Below are positions 51,030-59,402 of a stretch of DNA of 64,000 nt, piece after piece; positions within the stretch are counted from its first letter, which is position 1, and each line of letters opens with the position of its first letter. The translations under genes were made by a program, and so were the position numbers. The stretch is from positions 1-64,000 of the forward strand of contig DATCLO010000110.1 of the NCBI GenBank assembly GCA_036563875.1, written 5' to 3'. The stretch is from ZC4RG29 sp036563875. GTDB taxonomy: Bacteria > Bacteroidota > Bacteroidia > Cytophagales > Cyclobacteriaceae. Under the pieces are notes generated by a model. That model was not told the DNA's origin, searched no databases, and saw only the letters and a list, made by a program, of their open reading frames with translations.

Positions 51030-51818
51030 TTAGGAATTGGCCAGTGCACGGTCGAGGTGAACGTAACCGCCGTCGACGTGTATCAGCTGACCTGTCGTGT
51101 GACTTGATACGTTTGAAAGCAGGAACGCGACGGCATTCGCAATTTCTTCCGCCGTCGTCATGCGCTGCTCCAGCGGAACGTTGGCCACAATAGATGCCAG
51201 CTTTTCTTTTGGATTGGGGAGCGTCGCGATCCACTTTTCATACAAGGGTGTCCAGCACTCGGCAACAATTACCGCGTTAACCCGGATGCGGTACTTCAGC
51301 AATTCCACCGCCCACTCGCGCGTCAGCGCATTGCGGCCTCCGTTCGCTGCGGCGTACGCGGAGGTATTACCCTGACCTGTTTCAGCTACCTTCGACCCAA
51401 TGTTGACGATAGCACCCCTACTCTCTTTCAATGACGGCAACAGGTAATGCGCCATCAAATAATAGTGTATTACATTCTTGTGCAGCGAGGCCAGGAATGC
51501 CTCGTAATTTCCCTTTTCAAGTCCCACCCCATCATTGACACCTGCGTTGTTCACGAGTCCATATACACCTGGGAACTGATTCAATACCGACCGAGCGGCT
51601 CGCTCGCACTCCTCCGGCCGTGTAAGCTCAGCGGTGATATGATATGCCTTCCCTCCTGCCTGCGCAACCTCCTCGACCGCCTTAATGTTATCGGCTTCAT
51701 TTCTTCCCACGATGACGGGAGTCGCCCCCTCACGCGCGAGCACATTTACGATCCCCTGCCCTATTCCTTTGGCACCGCCGGTAACGACGATAACCTTATC
51801 CTTTAATCCCAGATCCAT
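51030..51818 (-). CDS. SDR family L-fucose dehydrogenase-like protein
   Basis: A 262-residue short-chain dehydrogenase. VIVVTGGAKGIGQGIVNVLA is the NAD-binding motif, GLVNNAGVNDGVGL the structural motif, and Ser-x-Tyr-x-x-x-Asn type catalytic region IGSKVAETGQGNTSAYAAANG follows, with the family-typical GQLIHVDGGYVHLDRAL end. In my recollection this C-terminal sequence occurs in Bacteroidota proteins annotated as L-fucose dehydrogenase. Note that the usual catalytic Lys after Tyr-Ala-Ala reads N in Y-A-A-A-N, which deserves checking. It lies 11 nt after the lactonase gene. Confidence 0.78.
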   Translation of the reverse strand: MDLGLKDKVIVVTGGAKGIGQGIVNVLAREGATPVIVGRNEADNIKAVEEVAQAGGKAYHITAELTRPEECERAARSVLNQFPGVYGLVNNAGVNDGVGLEKGNYEAFLASLHKNVIHYYLMAHYLLPSLKESRGAIVNIGSKVAETGQGNTSAYAAANGGRNALTREWAVELLKYRIRVNAVIVAECWTPLYEKWIATLPNPKEKLASIVANVPLEQRMTTAEEIANAVAFLLSNVSSHTTGQLIHVDGGYVHLDRALANS

Positions 51819-51829
51819 ATTGCTAGTTC

Positions 51830-52660
51830 TTAAAGCTTGTAAAATTCAATAGCGTTGGTTCGAAATATTTTCTCCTGTTCAGTTGTCGACAACACCGAAA
51901 AGTAGTCGACAACAATCTCCAGCATTTCACCGTACGTAGCGGCCACCAGGCATACGGGCCAGTCGCTTCCGTACATGAGTCGCTCAGGTCCGAAAAGACT
52001 TGTGACCGTATCAAGATAGGGTGTAAAGTCGCTCTTCTGCCACGAAGACCAGTTCGCTTCCGTCACCATACCCGATACCTTGCACCAAACGTTCTTATAT
52101 GAAGCCAGGCGTTGCATGTCTTCCCTCCAGGGATTGAGTTTCTTATCGCGAATGTACGGTTTGGCGATGTGGTCTACTACGAAGCGTTGGTTGGGAAAGC
52201 GCGCAACAAAATCCGCAGCATATCGTAGCTGATCAGGATAGATGAGGATGTCATATGCAAGATCGAACTTTTGGAGTTGACCAATCCCCCGCAGGAAAGC
52301 CGGTCGCAGCATGAAGTCGCGCTGCTTCTCACCCTGAAGAATATGACGAATACCCTTAAATTTCTTTCGGGCCGACAGCTGTTCAAGCTTATCGGCGACA
52401 TCGTCGGCCTGCAGGTCCACCCAGCCAACCACACCTTTAATCCACTCGTGGTGTTCGGCAAGACCTAGGAGGAAATCATTTTCAGCCTGCGATTGATCCG
52501 CCTGAACGGCAACACAGCCTTCTACGCCGTGCGCATCGTAAACCGGCCGAAGGTCCTCAGGTCCGAAATCACGACGGATCGCGGCCATGTCCTCCGTGAT
52601 CCACGCATCGCGTTTCGGATCGAAATTCCAGAAGTGTTGATGAGAATCAATTTTCTGCAC
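51830..52660 (-). CDS. Amidohydrolase family L-fuconolactonase-like protein
   Basis: A 276-residue TIM-barrel hydrolase. IDSHQHFWNFDPKRDAW carries the H-x-H metal pair; RFVVDHIAKP, VWCKVSGMVTEA and LMYGSDWPVCL are the remaining signatures of the COG3618 lactonase/amidohydrolase group. In fucose pathways such enzymes open L-fuconolactone to L-fuconate. I chose the GTG at 52660 to give the typical start right before IDSHQHF; a TTG at 52669 is also possible. Its start overlaps the mutarotase 3' end by 14 nt, so translation is likely coupled. Galactarate- or rhamnose-type substrates are alternatives. Confidence 0.83.
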   Translation of the reverse strand: MQKIDSHQHFWNFDPKRDAWITEDMAAIRRDFGPEDLRPVYDAHGVEGCVAVQADQSQAENDFLLGLAEHHEWIKGVVGWVDLQADDVADKLEQLSARKKFKGIRHILQGEKQRDFMLRPAFLRGIGQLQKFDLAYDILIYPDQLRYAADFVARFPNQRFVVDHIAKPYIRDKKLNPWREDMQRLASYKNVWCKVSGMVTEANWSSWQKSDFTPYLDTVTSLFGPERLMYGSDWPVCLVAATYGEMLEIVVDYFSVLSTTEQEKIFRTNAIEFYKL

Positions 52661-52988
52661 GGAGTTCAAAGATTTTGTCCATTAACACCCATTTTTCACC
52701 CGGCTTTGCCCAGGGGAGCCGCTGCTGAAACTGGTCCATGAGCTTCTCCCATTCCTGGACCTTCGGATTCGTTGCATCCATCCCTGCCTTACGATCAAAA
52801 CTAAATGACTCGTTCGTTTCAATTATCATAAACAGGCGGTTTCCCGTCCGAAATATCTGCATTACGTCTATACCCGAATCGATGATACTTTGCTGAATCT
52901 CAGGCCAAACCTTGCGGTGCCATTCCTCATACGCAGCGATTAACTGAGGGTCGTCTTTTAGGTCAAGGGCGAGGGCGTGCCTGGGCAT
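52647..52988 (-). CDS. L-rhamnose/L-fucose mutarotase family protein
   Basis: A 113-residue protein of the RhaM/DUF718 dimeric ferredoxin-like fold. Family features are LDLKDDPQLIAAYEEWHRKVWPEI, IFRTGNRLFMIIETNESFSF and WEKLMDQFQQRLPWAKPGEKW. Such enzymes interconvert alpha and beta forms of L-rhamnose or L-fucose. It opens an operon with a lactonase, SDR and zinc dehydrogenase that would oxidise L-fucose to later sugar-acid intermediates; the fuconate dehydratase and the last steps are not in the window. The ATG at 52988 is immediately preceded by ACATTAACAC, part of the leader repeat. Confidence 0.87.
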   Translation of the reverse strand: MPRHALALDLKDDPQLIAAYEEWHRKVWPEIQQSIIDSGIDVMQIFRTGNRLFMIIETNESFSFDRKAGMDATNPKVQEWEKLMDQFQQRLPWAKPGEKWVLMDKIFELRAEN

Positions 52989-53060
52989 GTGTTAATGTGT
53001 TGGTGTGATGTGTTGGTGTTGCGGTACTAATCAAGGAGGTAGAAAGCTTTAAAGCAAGTA
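52989..53060 (-). repeat. ACATCAAC-family leader repeat before the mutarotase gene
   Basis: On the minus strand it reads GTACTTGCTTTAAAGC, a variable stretch, TAGTACCGCAAC, ACCAACACATCACACCAACA and CATTAACACATG, ending at the ATG at 52988. The spacing between the GTACT and CCGCAAC boxes, ~44 nt, is nearly that in the copy before 19905. The shared layout suggests a common leader or promoter unit. Confidence 0.65.
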
Positions 53061-53138
53061 CGTATCTGAAAGGTTACGCTGCAACTCATGCCCTTTGCGA
53101 AGTTCAGGGCTCAAATACGATTTTTGAGGCGAAAATTG

Positions 53139-53233
53139 CTCTATGTGTCCTATGTGCCACCTCTGTGCTCTATGTGTTCAAAAACTTGAGGAACCACATA
53201 GAACACATAGGGATTCACATAGGGCACATGGGG
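53139..53233. terminator. CTATGTG-family long hairpin at the end of the GH5-like gene
   Basis: Arms containing CTCTATGTGTCCTATGTGCC (from 53139) and the complementary CACATAGAACACATAGGG/CACATAGGGCACATGGGG (about 53195-53233) form an imperfect long stem. It begins just beyond the stop of the GH5-like gene at 53234 and is the third member of this hairpin family in the window. Confidence 0.55.
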
Positions 53234-55822
53234 TCATCGCTCAATTCTGATACTCTCTATTCCAATCTCTACAGGTCCCGCAAACCCCTCTTTCAAACCC
53301 GGACCGATGGATATCTGCAATGTTTCGATTTCCGACATGTCGGGTACGCCTTCCTTCTTCGTCCTAAAATAATACGGCAGAAACGTAGGATAAGGGCGAG
53401 GTAGCAAAACGATCTCAACAGGCTTGAGGTCAGCGATTGAAAGGGAGTGATCCTGGGTCGAAGACGTGAGTGCAACCATACCGCCATAGGCTTTGCCATC
53501 ACGCGTGATGAGTGCTACTTGAACAGGCAAATCACCTTCGACAAGATTCCGTCCGCGGAACACGAGCGACCGGGCATTGTTGACATCATCTCTCCTTCCG
53601 CCGATCAGGTCACCAAAATAAAAGCGCATCGAATACTCATTAAATCGCTCGCCCTTGGGATGCTCTGGCACAACACGCGATAATTCCTCCACTTGTATCC
53701 GAAGTTCCGAACGCTGCGGATCCGCTGTCGGCACGAGGCGGTTCATTCGCGTAAACTGACGCGACAACCGCGCATGATCGCGGGAAGCAACAAACAGATA
53801 CACCGGCTCCCCCGCAGGAACTACTGGCACTTCATAGGCTTTCGTCCAATCAAAATCCCAACTCAACGGATGTCCATCAACAGCACCGGGATACGTAACT
53901 GTCTTATCCCCTATTGTGACACTTATATAGTATCGCAGAAACCCTTCGCGCACTTCTTGAACCGGAATTGTAGCGAGATAGTCATATCCTTCGTCTCGGG
54001 TCATTGTGTACCGCTGGGGCCTGCGTCCCGGTCCCGCGACGAACACCTCCACCGCGCCCGGCTCCTCTTCGGAAACAACAGTTGCAACAATCTCCAAAGG
54101 GCTTTCGGTGTGGCTTACCGCCGGCGTATGTACTAGCCATGTCCTGTCGATGTTCTCCTTTGGCGCATAAAATTCCTTGAGCATGATATTCTTCCACTTC
54201 CTGTCACCGTCCCAACTCGTAGTTTGGTTCCTTCCCGTAATCAGGTACGTGCCCGGCCGCACAACAAACGTGTTTCGTGTCACACTGGGGTAATGCTGAT
54301 TGCCTTCGCTGATAGGCTTCACCGAAAAATCTTCTCCAAGGTCGGGAAGGTTTATGGTCATGTTCCACTCTCCCCACTTCACAACGGCATTGATGCGATT
54401 CAGGCTATTGCGCCCAAACGGATCGCTGACCCAAACGGCATCGGGCATCACTTCAAGGCGCCACACACCGGGCTCAAGGCGATCGAGGAAGTAAGCACCC
54501 TTTCCTTCATACTGAACTACTTTCGAATTGCCATACCCCGCAATCTCCTCGAGCGTCGCCGGAGATGGAACAGCAGCCTGCGTGTTGTTCGTGTAGATGA
54601 ACTTCGTGTCCGTGATCATTTCTGCGAGGTCTTCTGTATAGCTGACGTGAAATGGTCCGAATCTAGTGTTATCGGGATAACGCCCAAAGTCGGCGTACAT
54701 CGGAACATTGTGAAACACCTCCGACGCAAGTTTCAAACCAAGCGCCTTTTGTGGCGCATACGCGAGGTTCATAAAATGAGTTGTGTATTCCGTATTGTGA
54801 GGCGCCATGTAGGTGGGATCATAAGCGAAGTGCGTGGCCCATTGAATGCCCGCACTCCGAAAGCTGCGCGCCATTGCCGGATAAATGTAGGATCGTCCAA
54901 TATCGGCCGCGTCGAACTCATACACGATCTTTGCTGATCGCTTGAATGCGCGAAGGTCGGCAAATGGAATGCGGTATGCATCCACGTTTGGCAACACATT
55001 GCCGCGGAGCTCGCGACCGAACCCAAGGCCTGTGGGATACCATTGAAATGTCCCACCCTGGATGTCGGCGTCAAAGTACGCTTCCACGAGGTGAATGCTG
55101 TGACTGATGTTATAAAAGATCGGCTTCAGACAACCCGTCCTTCGCATCGCCCTAACCATCCGGTTGATGAACGTTGTCACATTTTCCGGCGCCTCGCGGT
55201 GATGAGGTTCGTTGCTTATTTCAAAGGCGATTATGGAAGGATCATCCTTGTACGCCAGCCCGGTGTAAGGGTTTACGTGGTTGAGAAATTGATAGAGATA
55301 ATTCTCCTGAGCTTTGATAGCGTCTTCGTTCGTGAGACAAGCGTCCTTTCCATATTTTCGGGAGAACCCCGGTGTGTGTTCATTGGGTTCGGGGAAACCG
55401 TTTCCCCAATATGCGATTGGCGTTAGAATGCTGTTGATGCCTCTGGCTTTCATCTTCGCGAGCATGTAGTCGAAAAGATCGAGATGCTCGTTTTGCAACA
55501 GGTTACCGACCGAGTCGCTGATCTCTGTATCCCACACGTGGACGCGATACGCGTCGAAGCCCAGTCGCGCAAAGTGATAAACATCCGCGTCGATGGCTTC
55601 GCGAAGCGGTACGCCTAATCGCTTCGCTGCGCGATATGCATGAGCAAACGGGGCAGTATAGTTTACGCCGAAACCCTGAACCTCCTTTCGGGTGTCACGC
55701 CAGCGCATGACTCCTTTGCTATCGACATACACACTGGATGCACGCTGTGCCACAAGTTGCGTCAGCGCAACCGCAGTCAGAAAACAGACCACCCCCACTC
55801 GTCTGAGTAAATAACTAGTCAT
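53234..55822 (-). CDS. GH5-like glycoside hydrolase with C-terminal beta domains
   Basis: An 862-residue exported protein. After a signal peptide (VVCFLTAVALTQLVAQ) a TIM barrel spans ~45-400, with HVWDTEISD and LTPIAYWGNGFPEPN strands, acid/base Glu205 in AFEISNEPHHRE and probable nucleophile Glu302 in KIVYEFDAADIG: clan GH-A spacing. About 450 more residues form beta-rich domains (IVATVVSEEEPGAVEVFVAG, then repeats around EPVYLFVAS) that may bind carbohydrate. The precise family is uncertain. Its start overlaps the GH53 stop by 8 nt, so the two act as an operon, probably on galactan or arabinogalactan. Confidence 0.77.
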   Translation of the reverse strand: MTSYLLRRVGVVCFLTAVALTQLVAQRASSVYVDSKGVMRWRDTRKEVQGFGVNYTAPFAHAYRAAKRLGVPLREAIDADVYHFARLGFDAYRVHVWDTEISDSVGNLLQNEHLDLFDYMLAKMKARGINSILTPIAYWGNGFPEPNEHTPGFSRKYGKDACLTNEDAIKAQENYLYQFLNHVNPYTGLAYKDDPSIIAFEISNEPHHREAPENVTTFINRMVRAMRRTGCLKPIFYNISHSIHLVEAYFDADIQGGTFQWYPTGLGFGRELRGNVLPNVDAYRIPFADLRAFKRSAKIVYEFDAADIGRSYIYPAMARSFRSAGIQWATHFAYDPTYMAPHNTEYTTHFMNLAYAPQKALGLKLASEVFHNVPMYADFGRYPDNTRFGPFHVSYTEDLAEMITDTKFIYTNNTQAAVPSPATLEEIAGYGNSKVVQYEGKGAYFLDRLEPGVWRLEVMPDAVWVSDPFGRNSLNRINAVVKWGEWNMTINLPDLGEDFSVKPISEGNQHYPSVTRNTFVVRPGTYLITGRNQTTSWDGDRKWKNIMLKEFYAPKENIDRTWLVHTPAVSHTESPLEIVATVVSEEEPGAVEVFVAGPGRRPQRYTMTRDEGYDYLATIPVQEVREGFLRYYISVTIGDKTVTYPGAVDGHPLSWDFDWTKAYEVPVVPAGEPVYLFVASRDHARLSRQFTRMNRLVPTADPQRSELRIQVEELSRVVPEHPKGERFNEYSMRFYFGDLIGGRRDDVNNARSLVFRGRNLVEGDLPVQVALITRDGKAYGGMVALTSSTQDHSLSIADLKPVEIVLLPRPYPTFLPYYFRTKKEGVPDMSEIETLQISIGPGLKEGFAGPVEIGIESIRIER

Positions 55823-57017
55823 ACTCTGCCTTCATGTAGCCAATACTGCTGATGGTGTTACCATCGAAATCGAACAATGTGCAGTTCTCCCACGCGGAGC
55901 CAGTTCCCCACAAGTCGCGCATATCACTCGTGATCCACGCGGGTTCCCAGTATATCGCACCAGAACCACCGCCATCTTTTAGTTCCTGAATTATGGCCTT
56001 CATTATATTGAGCTGCCCCTCCTTGGTGAAGGGATAACCAGCGATGGGAGTTTGTCCGCCAAAGATGTTCGTGTAGGTGTCCGCACTCGCCGTAGTCCAC
56101 GGATATGCCGTCTCCAAAATCATCACGGACTTGTTGTAGCGTTGCCTGAATGTAAGGACCTGGTCATCTAGTTGATCAAGCGGCACAGTAGTATGCCACA
56201 AAGGGTAATATGAAAAGCCGATCACATCAAAGTCGGTGACACCGTGACTCTTGATGTTGTCAAACCACCATTCAACATTTTTTGGATCAGCAACATGAAG
56301 AATAACTTTCGTCTCCGCAGAGACATTGCGCACCGCAGCGATTGCTTCGTTCAAAACTTCGGCCAGGTTACTCCATGCTCCATTGCACGCGTTGCAAGCC
56401 GGGAACTGCGGGGGTGCATCGGTATACAGCATGCCGCAGTTAATCTCGTTGCCGGTTTGAACAAACTCCGGCAAGAGTCCCTTAGCCTCCAGCGCAGTGA
56501 GCACTTTGAAGGTGTATTGGTACACCGAGTCTTTCAGCGTTGTGATATTGGTTATGTCCTGCCATGCGGCGGGTATTTCCTGTCGGCCCGGGTCGGCCCA
56601 GATATCAGAGTAATGGAAGTCGAGCAACACTTGCATACCATTCTGTTTCGCCTTGGAAATTGTGTTCTCCACATCCGCAAGATCATGATACCGTTGTGTA
56701 CCCGGCGGATCGTACACTGTTTTCGTCCAGTCGGGACTATGCCACAATCGTACACGCACGAGCGTGGCGCCGTGATCACTGAAAATGCGGTATGGATCAC
56801 GTACCTCGCCTTCGTCCCGATAGGAACCACCGTGATCGAGAATCTGGTTTACGTACGATAGGTCCACGCCAAAATGGAACGCAGCTTCCTCCGGCGGAGG
56901 GTTGCCATTTGGACTGCCCCTATTATCCTGACAAGTGAGAATACTGAACAGCAGTGTCAATGCCAGGGTACCCATGCATAATTTATTTAGCGTGATCGCG
57001 CGCATCCTCTCGCTCAT
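55815..57017 (-). CDS. Arabinogalactan endo-beta-1,4-galactanase (GH53), lipoprotein
   Basis: A 400-residue exported enzyme. The signal TLALTLLFSILTC gives a lipobox at Cys29. The GH53 fold begins GVDLSYVNQILDHGGSYR; LLDFHYSDIWADPG is the conserved barrel strand, Glu191 in VQTGNEINCG the acid/base and Glu302 in MILETAYPWT the nucleophile. GH53 cleaves beta-1,4-galactan of pectic arabinogalactan type I. I chose the ATG at 57017; the longer frame upstream translates the GGATTCGAAGGATT repeat as low-complexity NPSNP and is artefactual. It is the first gene of a two-gene operon with the GH5-like enzyme. Confidence 0.93.
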   Translation of the reverse strand: MSERMRAITLNKLCMGTLALTLLFSILTCQDNRGSPNGNPPPEEAAFHFGVDLSYVNQILDHGGSYRDEGEVRDPYRIFSDHGATLVRVRLWHSPDWTKTVYDPPGTQRYHDLADVENTISKAKQNGMQVLLDFHYSDIWADPGRQEIPAAWQDITNITTLKDSVYQYTFKVLTALEAKGLLPEFVQTGNEINCGMLYTDAPPQFPACNACNGAWSNLAEVLNEAIAAVRNVSAETKVILHVADPKNVEWWFDNIKSHGVTDFDVIGFSYYPLWHTTVPLDQLDDQVLTFRQRYNKSVMILETAYPWTTASADTYTNIFGGQTPIAGYPFTKEGQLNIMKAIIQELKDGGGSGAIYWEPAWITSDMRDLWGTGSAWENCTLFDFDGNTISSIGYMKAEYD

Positions 57018-57036
57018 TCGCTTTGAAAATATACCA

Positions 57037-57092
57037 TGATTTACAGGATTCGAAGGATTAACGTGATCAGGATTTGAAGGATTTATGGATTT
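57037..57092. repeat. GGATTYGAAGGATT tandem intergenic repeat
   Basis: Two units, GGATTCGAAGGATT (57047-57060) and GGATTTGAAGGATT (57070-57083), separated by ACGTGATCA, with a third partial unit after them. Repeats of this composition (ATTTACAGGATTTAAGGATT-like) are widespread between genes in Bacteroidota. It occupies the divergent gap between the GH53 gene and the GNAT gene and inflates open frames of both. Confidence 0.6.
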
Positions 57093-57121
57093 TTGGAATA
57101 ATGCGAGGATCTGCAGATGAA

Positions 57122-57643
57122 ATGATGAAAAAAACGCAATTACAACTGCGGGAAGCGCACGAGGGGGACGCGGCGATATTGCGCCATTGGGATTCTCAGC
57201 CACACGTGGTGGCATCGGACCCAAACGACGACTGGCATTGGGAGGACGAGCTCCCGCGAAGGCTGCCGTGGCGGAAAATGCTAGTTGCTGAGGTAGACGG
57301 AACGCCTATTGGTTTTGTCCAGATTATCGATCCGGTGGAGGAGGAGTCGCATTATTGGGGTGATGTTGAACCCAATCTCCGCGCTATCGACATTTGGATC
57401 GGCGAACCCGCGTATCTGGGAAAGGGGTACGGAACGTGCATCATGACGCAGGTGATCGACCGCTGTTTTGCCGACCCGCGGGTTACTGCTATTCTGGTCG
57501 ACCCGCTTGCATCAAATACGAGGGCGCATCGTTTTTACGAACGGTTAGGATTCCGTTTCAGCGAGGCGCGTATTTTCGGTGCCGACCACTGCCATGTTTA
57601 CCGCCTCGTACGGGGGACGTGGGAAAGCAAAAAAAGTTGTTAA
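57122..57643 (+). CDS. GNAT acetyltransferase, AAC(6')-like
   Basis: A 173-residue acetyltransferase. QLREAHEGDAAILRHWDSQPHV resembles the start of aminoglycoside 6'-N-acetyltransferase and siderophore-type GNATs; the acetyl-CoA loop is EPAYLGKGYGTCIMTQVID, preceded by the strand RAIDIWIG and followed by DPLASNTRAHRFYERLGFRF. I chose the ATG at 57122 (MMKKTQLQ); upstream starts read through the intergenic repeat. Sequence similarity to AAC(6') does not establish resistance; substrate is unknown. Isolated from its neighbours, 32 nt before the Bat-type genes. Confidence 0.82.
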   Translation: MMKKTQLQLREAHEGDAAILRHWDSQPHVVASDPNDDWHWEDELPRRLPWRKMLVAEVDGTPIGFVQIIDPVEEESHYWGDVEPNLRAIDIWIGEPAYLGKGYGTCIMTQVIDRCFADPRVTAILVDPLASNTRAHRFYERLGFRFSEARIFGADHCHVYRLVRGTWESKKSC

Positions 57644-57675
57644 TTGCGAAATAAGGCACTAAACGGACACCGGGT

Positions 57676-58647
57676 GTGGAATTTTATAGGGCTTTCGGGA
57701 TAACGGAACTGGTTTTCGTAGCGGCGTTCGCCTTGTTCTACTTCCTTTACCTGGCGCGCGTTATTCGCATCGCGCGACAGTTGAATACGCCCTTTCACTC
57801 CGTCTTCTTCAAACTGTTTCTCAGAACTGCCCTGTTCGGCCTCCTCATCTTCGCTCTTTTGGGTCCCTCTTTCGGCGATGCCAGGAAGGAAGTTCAATCC
57901 GTGGGCAAGGACATCATGATTTGTGTCGACTTGTCGAAGTCGATGGATGCATTCGACATCCAGCCCACACGTCTCGAGAAGGTGAAATTCGAACTGAAGA
58001 AGATCGTTAGCGCTTTCAATTCAGATCGTATTGGACTCATCATATTTTCTTCCGAGGCGTTCATGCAATGTCCGCTTACATACGATCAGAATGCGTTGAA
58101 CCTGTTCATCGAAACCATGAACACGGGCCTTGTGCCACCGACGGGCACCGATTTCGGTCCTGCCCTTGAACTTGCTATCAAGAAGATCGAAGCGGACGAG
58201 GGCTCAAGCGTACGACAAACCAAATCGAAGGTGCTCATCCTCATCAGCGATGGTGAAGACTTTGGAGAGAACACGCAGGAAATCGCCCGCGAAATCGAAA
58301 ACAAGGGTATCGCATTGTTTACGCTGGGTGTTGGCACCGAAGATGGCGGGCGTATTCAGGTAAACGGCGGGTACAAGAAAGATCGTCAGGGGAACGTTGT
58401 TGTCTCGAAGCTGAACTCACGCTCACTGCGTTCGCTGGCGAACCAGACCGGGGGTCAGTATTTTGAGATCAATGCATCGCGAAATGACGTTGCGCGGCTT
58501 ATTAACACCATCGGACAGATTGAGGGAGAGTTTCGCGAGGCGCGTTTTGTTGACGTAACCGCTAACCGGTATTTCTATTTCCTGGGACTCGCAATCATTT
58601 TACTCGTTCTGGATATCCTGGTTTCCGTCCATACCTTTCGTATATGA
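57676..58647 (+). CDS. VWA domain membrane protein, BatA/BatB-like
   Basis: A 323-residue membrane-anchored protein. Two N-terminal helices (ELVFVAAFALFYFLYLARV, FFKLFLRTALFGLLIFALLGP) precede the von Willebrand A domain, whose metal site DLSKSMDAFD (D-x-S-x-S), Thr in TGTDFGPALE and Asp in LISDGEDFG are intact; a last helix (FYFLGLAIILLVLDILVSV) ends the protein. This is the architecture of Bat aerotolerance proteins in Bacteroidota. A GTG start at 57676 is used, as no ATG is near. It is followed with a 4-nt overlap by the TPR gene. The MoxR and DUF58 genes usually upstream are absent. Confidence 0.86.
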   Translation: MEFYRAFGITELVFVAAFALFYFLYLARVIRIARQLNTPFHSVFFKLFLRTALFGLLIFALLGPSFGDARKEVQSVGKDIMICVDLSKSMDAFDIQPTRLEKVKFELKKIVSAFNSDRIGLIIFSSEAFMQCPLTYDQNALNLFIETMNTGLVPPTGTDFGPALELAIKKIEADEGSSVRQTKSKVLILISDGEDFGENTQEIAREIENKGIALFTLGVGTEDGGRIQVNGGYKKDRQGNVVVSKLNSRSLRSLANQTGGQYFEINASRNDVARLINTIGQIEGEFREARFVDVTANRYFYFLGLAIILLVLDILVSVHTFRI

Positions 58648-59390
58648 ACGACGACCGACTGTTGCGACTTCTGGCTTTCTCTCTCACATTCGTGGGCACA
58701 GCCCTGTTGGTGTTCGCCCTCGTTTATGGCCGCAGCACAAAAGCGGTTCGTACGCACACGCTCGCGCGTGAAGCGCGCAAAGCATACAATACGGCAGAAT
58801 ATCGGGACGCATTATCGTCGCTTCAATTTCTTGTCGACACCCTGGGCTTCAACAAAGAAGGCGCACAACTCAATCTTGCACACGCGGGCTTTCTTGCAGC
58901 ACGTTATGATTCAGCGGGACGGGCGCGCGACAGCTATCCCGTTGACTCCACGTCTGTGAATCGCATGAAAGAACTCATTACGCTAAACGGCGTAGTCGTG
59001 AACTATGACAAACTCACCGCGCCTGGGATGGAGCCGTACTATGGATCACGCGCTTATAACCAGCTTGGTGTGATTGCCTATAACCTGAGAAATCGCCAGG
59101 ACGAGACATCTGCGATGTCGGAAGCCGCGGAGCATTTCCGCAATGCGCTGAGGAAGGATCCTGAAAATGACGATGCACGGTACAATTATGAACTTATTCG
59201 CTACAGAATCGATTATCCGGAAATGATCATGAGTCGCGTGCGAGAACTGATTCGGCGTCGCAACTACAAGGGTGCCCGGAATCTGCTGAAAGACGCTTTT
59301 GACCGCGACGCCCAGATTCGCAGGAATTATGAAGACTACGTCATTCGGCTTGAGAATGTCATAAGAATCGATAGTCTGTCGCGTTCATAA
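58644..59390 (+). CDS. TPR-containing membrane-anchored protein of the Bat locus
   Basis: A 248-residue protein with one N-terminal transmembrane helix (LAFSLTFVGTALLVFALVYG) and tetratricopeptide-like helices: EARKAYNTAEYRDALSSLQFL, SRAYNQLGVIAYNLRN and EAAEHFRNALRKDPENDDARYNYELIR. It starts inside the VWA gene end (4-nt overlap) and ends 12 nt before the BatC-like gene, so it is translated with them. It probably serves as a scaffold partner of the VWA protein; a specific function is unknown. Confidence 0.78.
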   Translation: MNDDRLLRLLAFSLTFVGTALLVFALVYGRSTKAVRTHTLAREARKAYNTAEYRDALSSLQFLVDTLGFNKEGAQLNLAHAGFLAARYDSAGRARDSYPVDSTSVNRMKELITLNGVVVNYDKLTAPGMEPYYGSRAYNQLGVIAYNLRNRQDETSAMSEAAEHFRNALRKDPENDDARYNYELIRYRIDYPEMIMSRVRELIRRRNYKGARNLLKDAFDRDAQIRRNYEDYVIRLENVIRIDSLSRS

Positions 59391-59402
59391 ACAGCTAACC
59401 GT

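Noticed and set aside
57074..57121. Longer N-terminus for the AAC(6')-like GNAT from a TTG start
   Set aside because: The extra residues are encoded by the GGATTTGAAGGATT repeat and precede the normal start of the GNAT fold.
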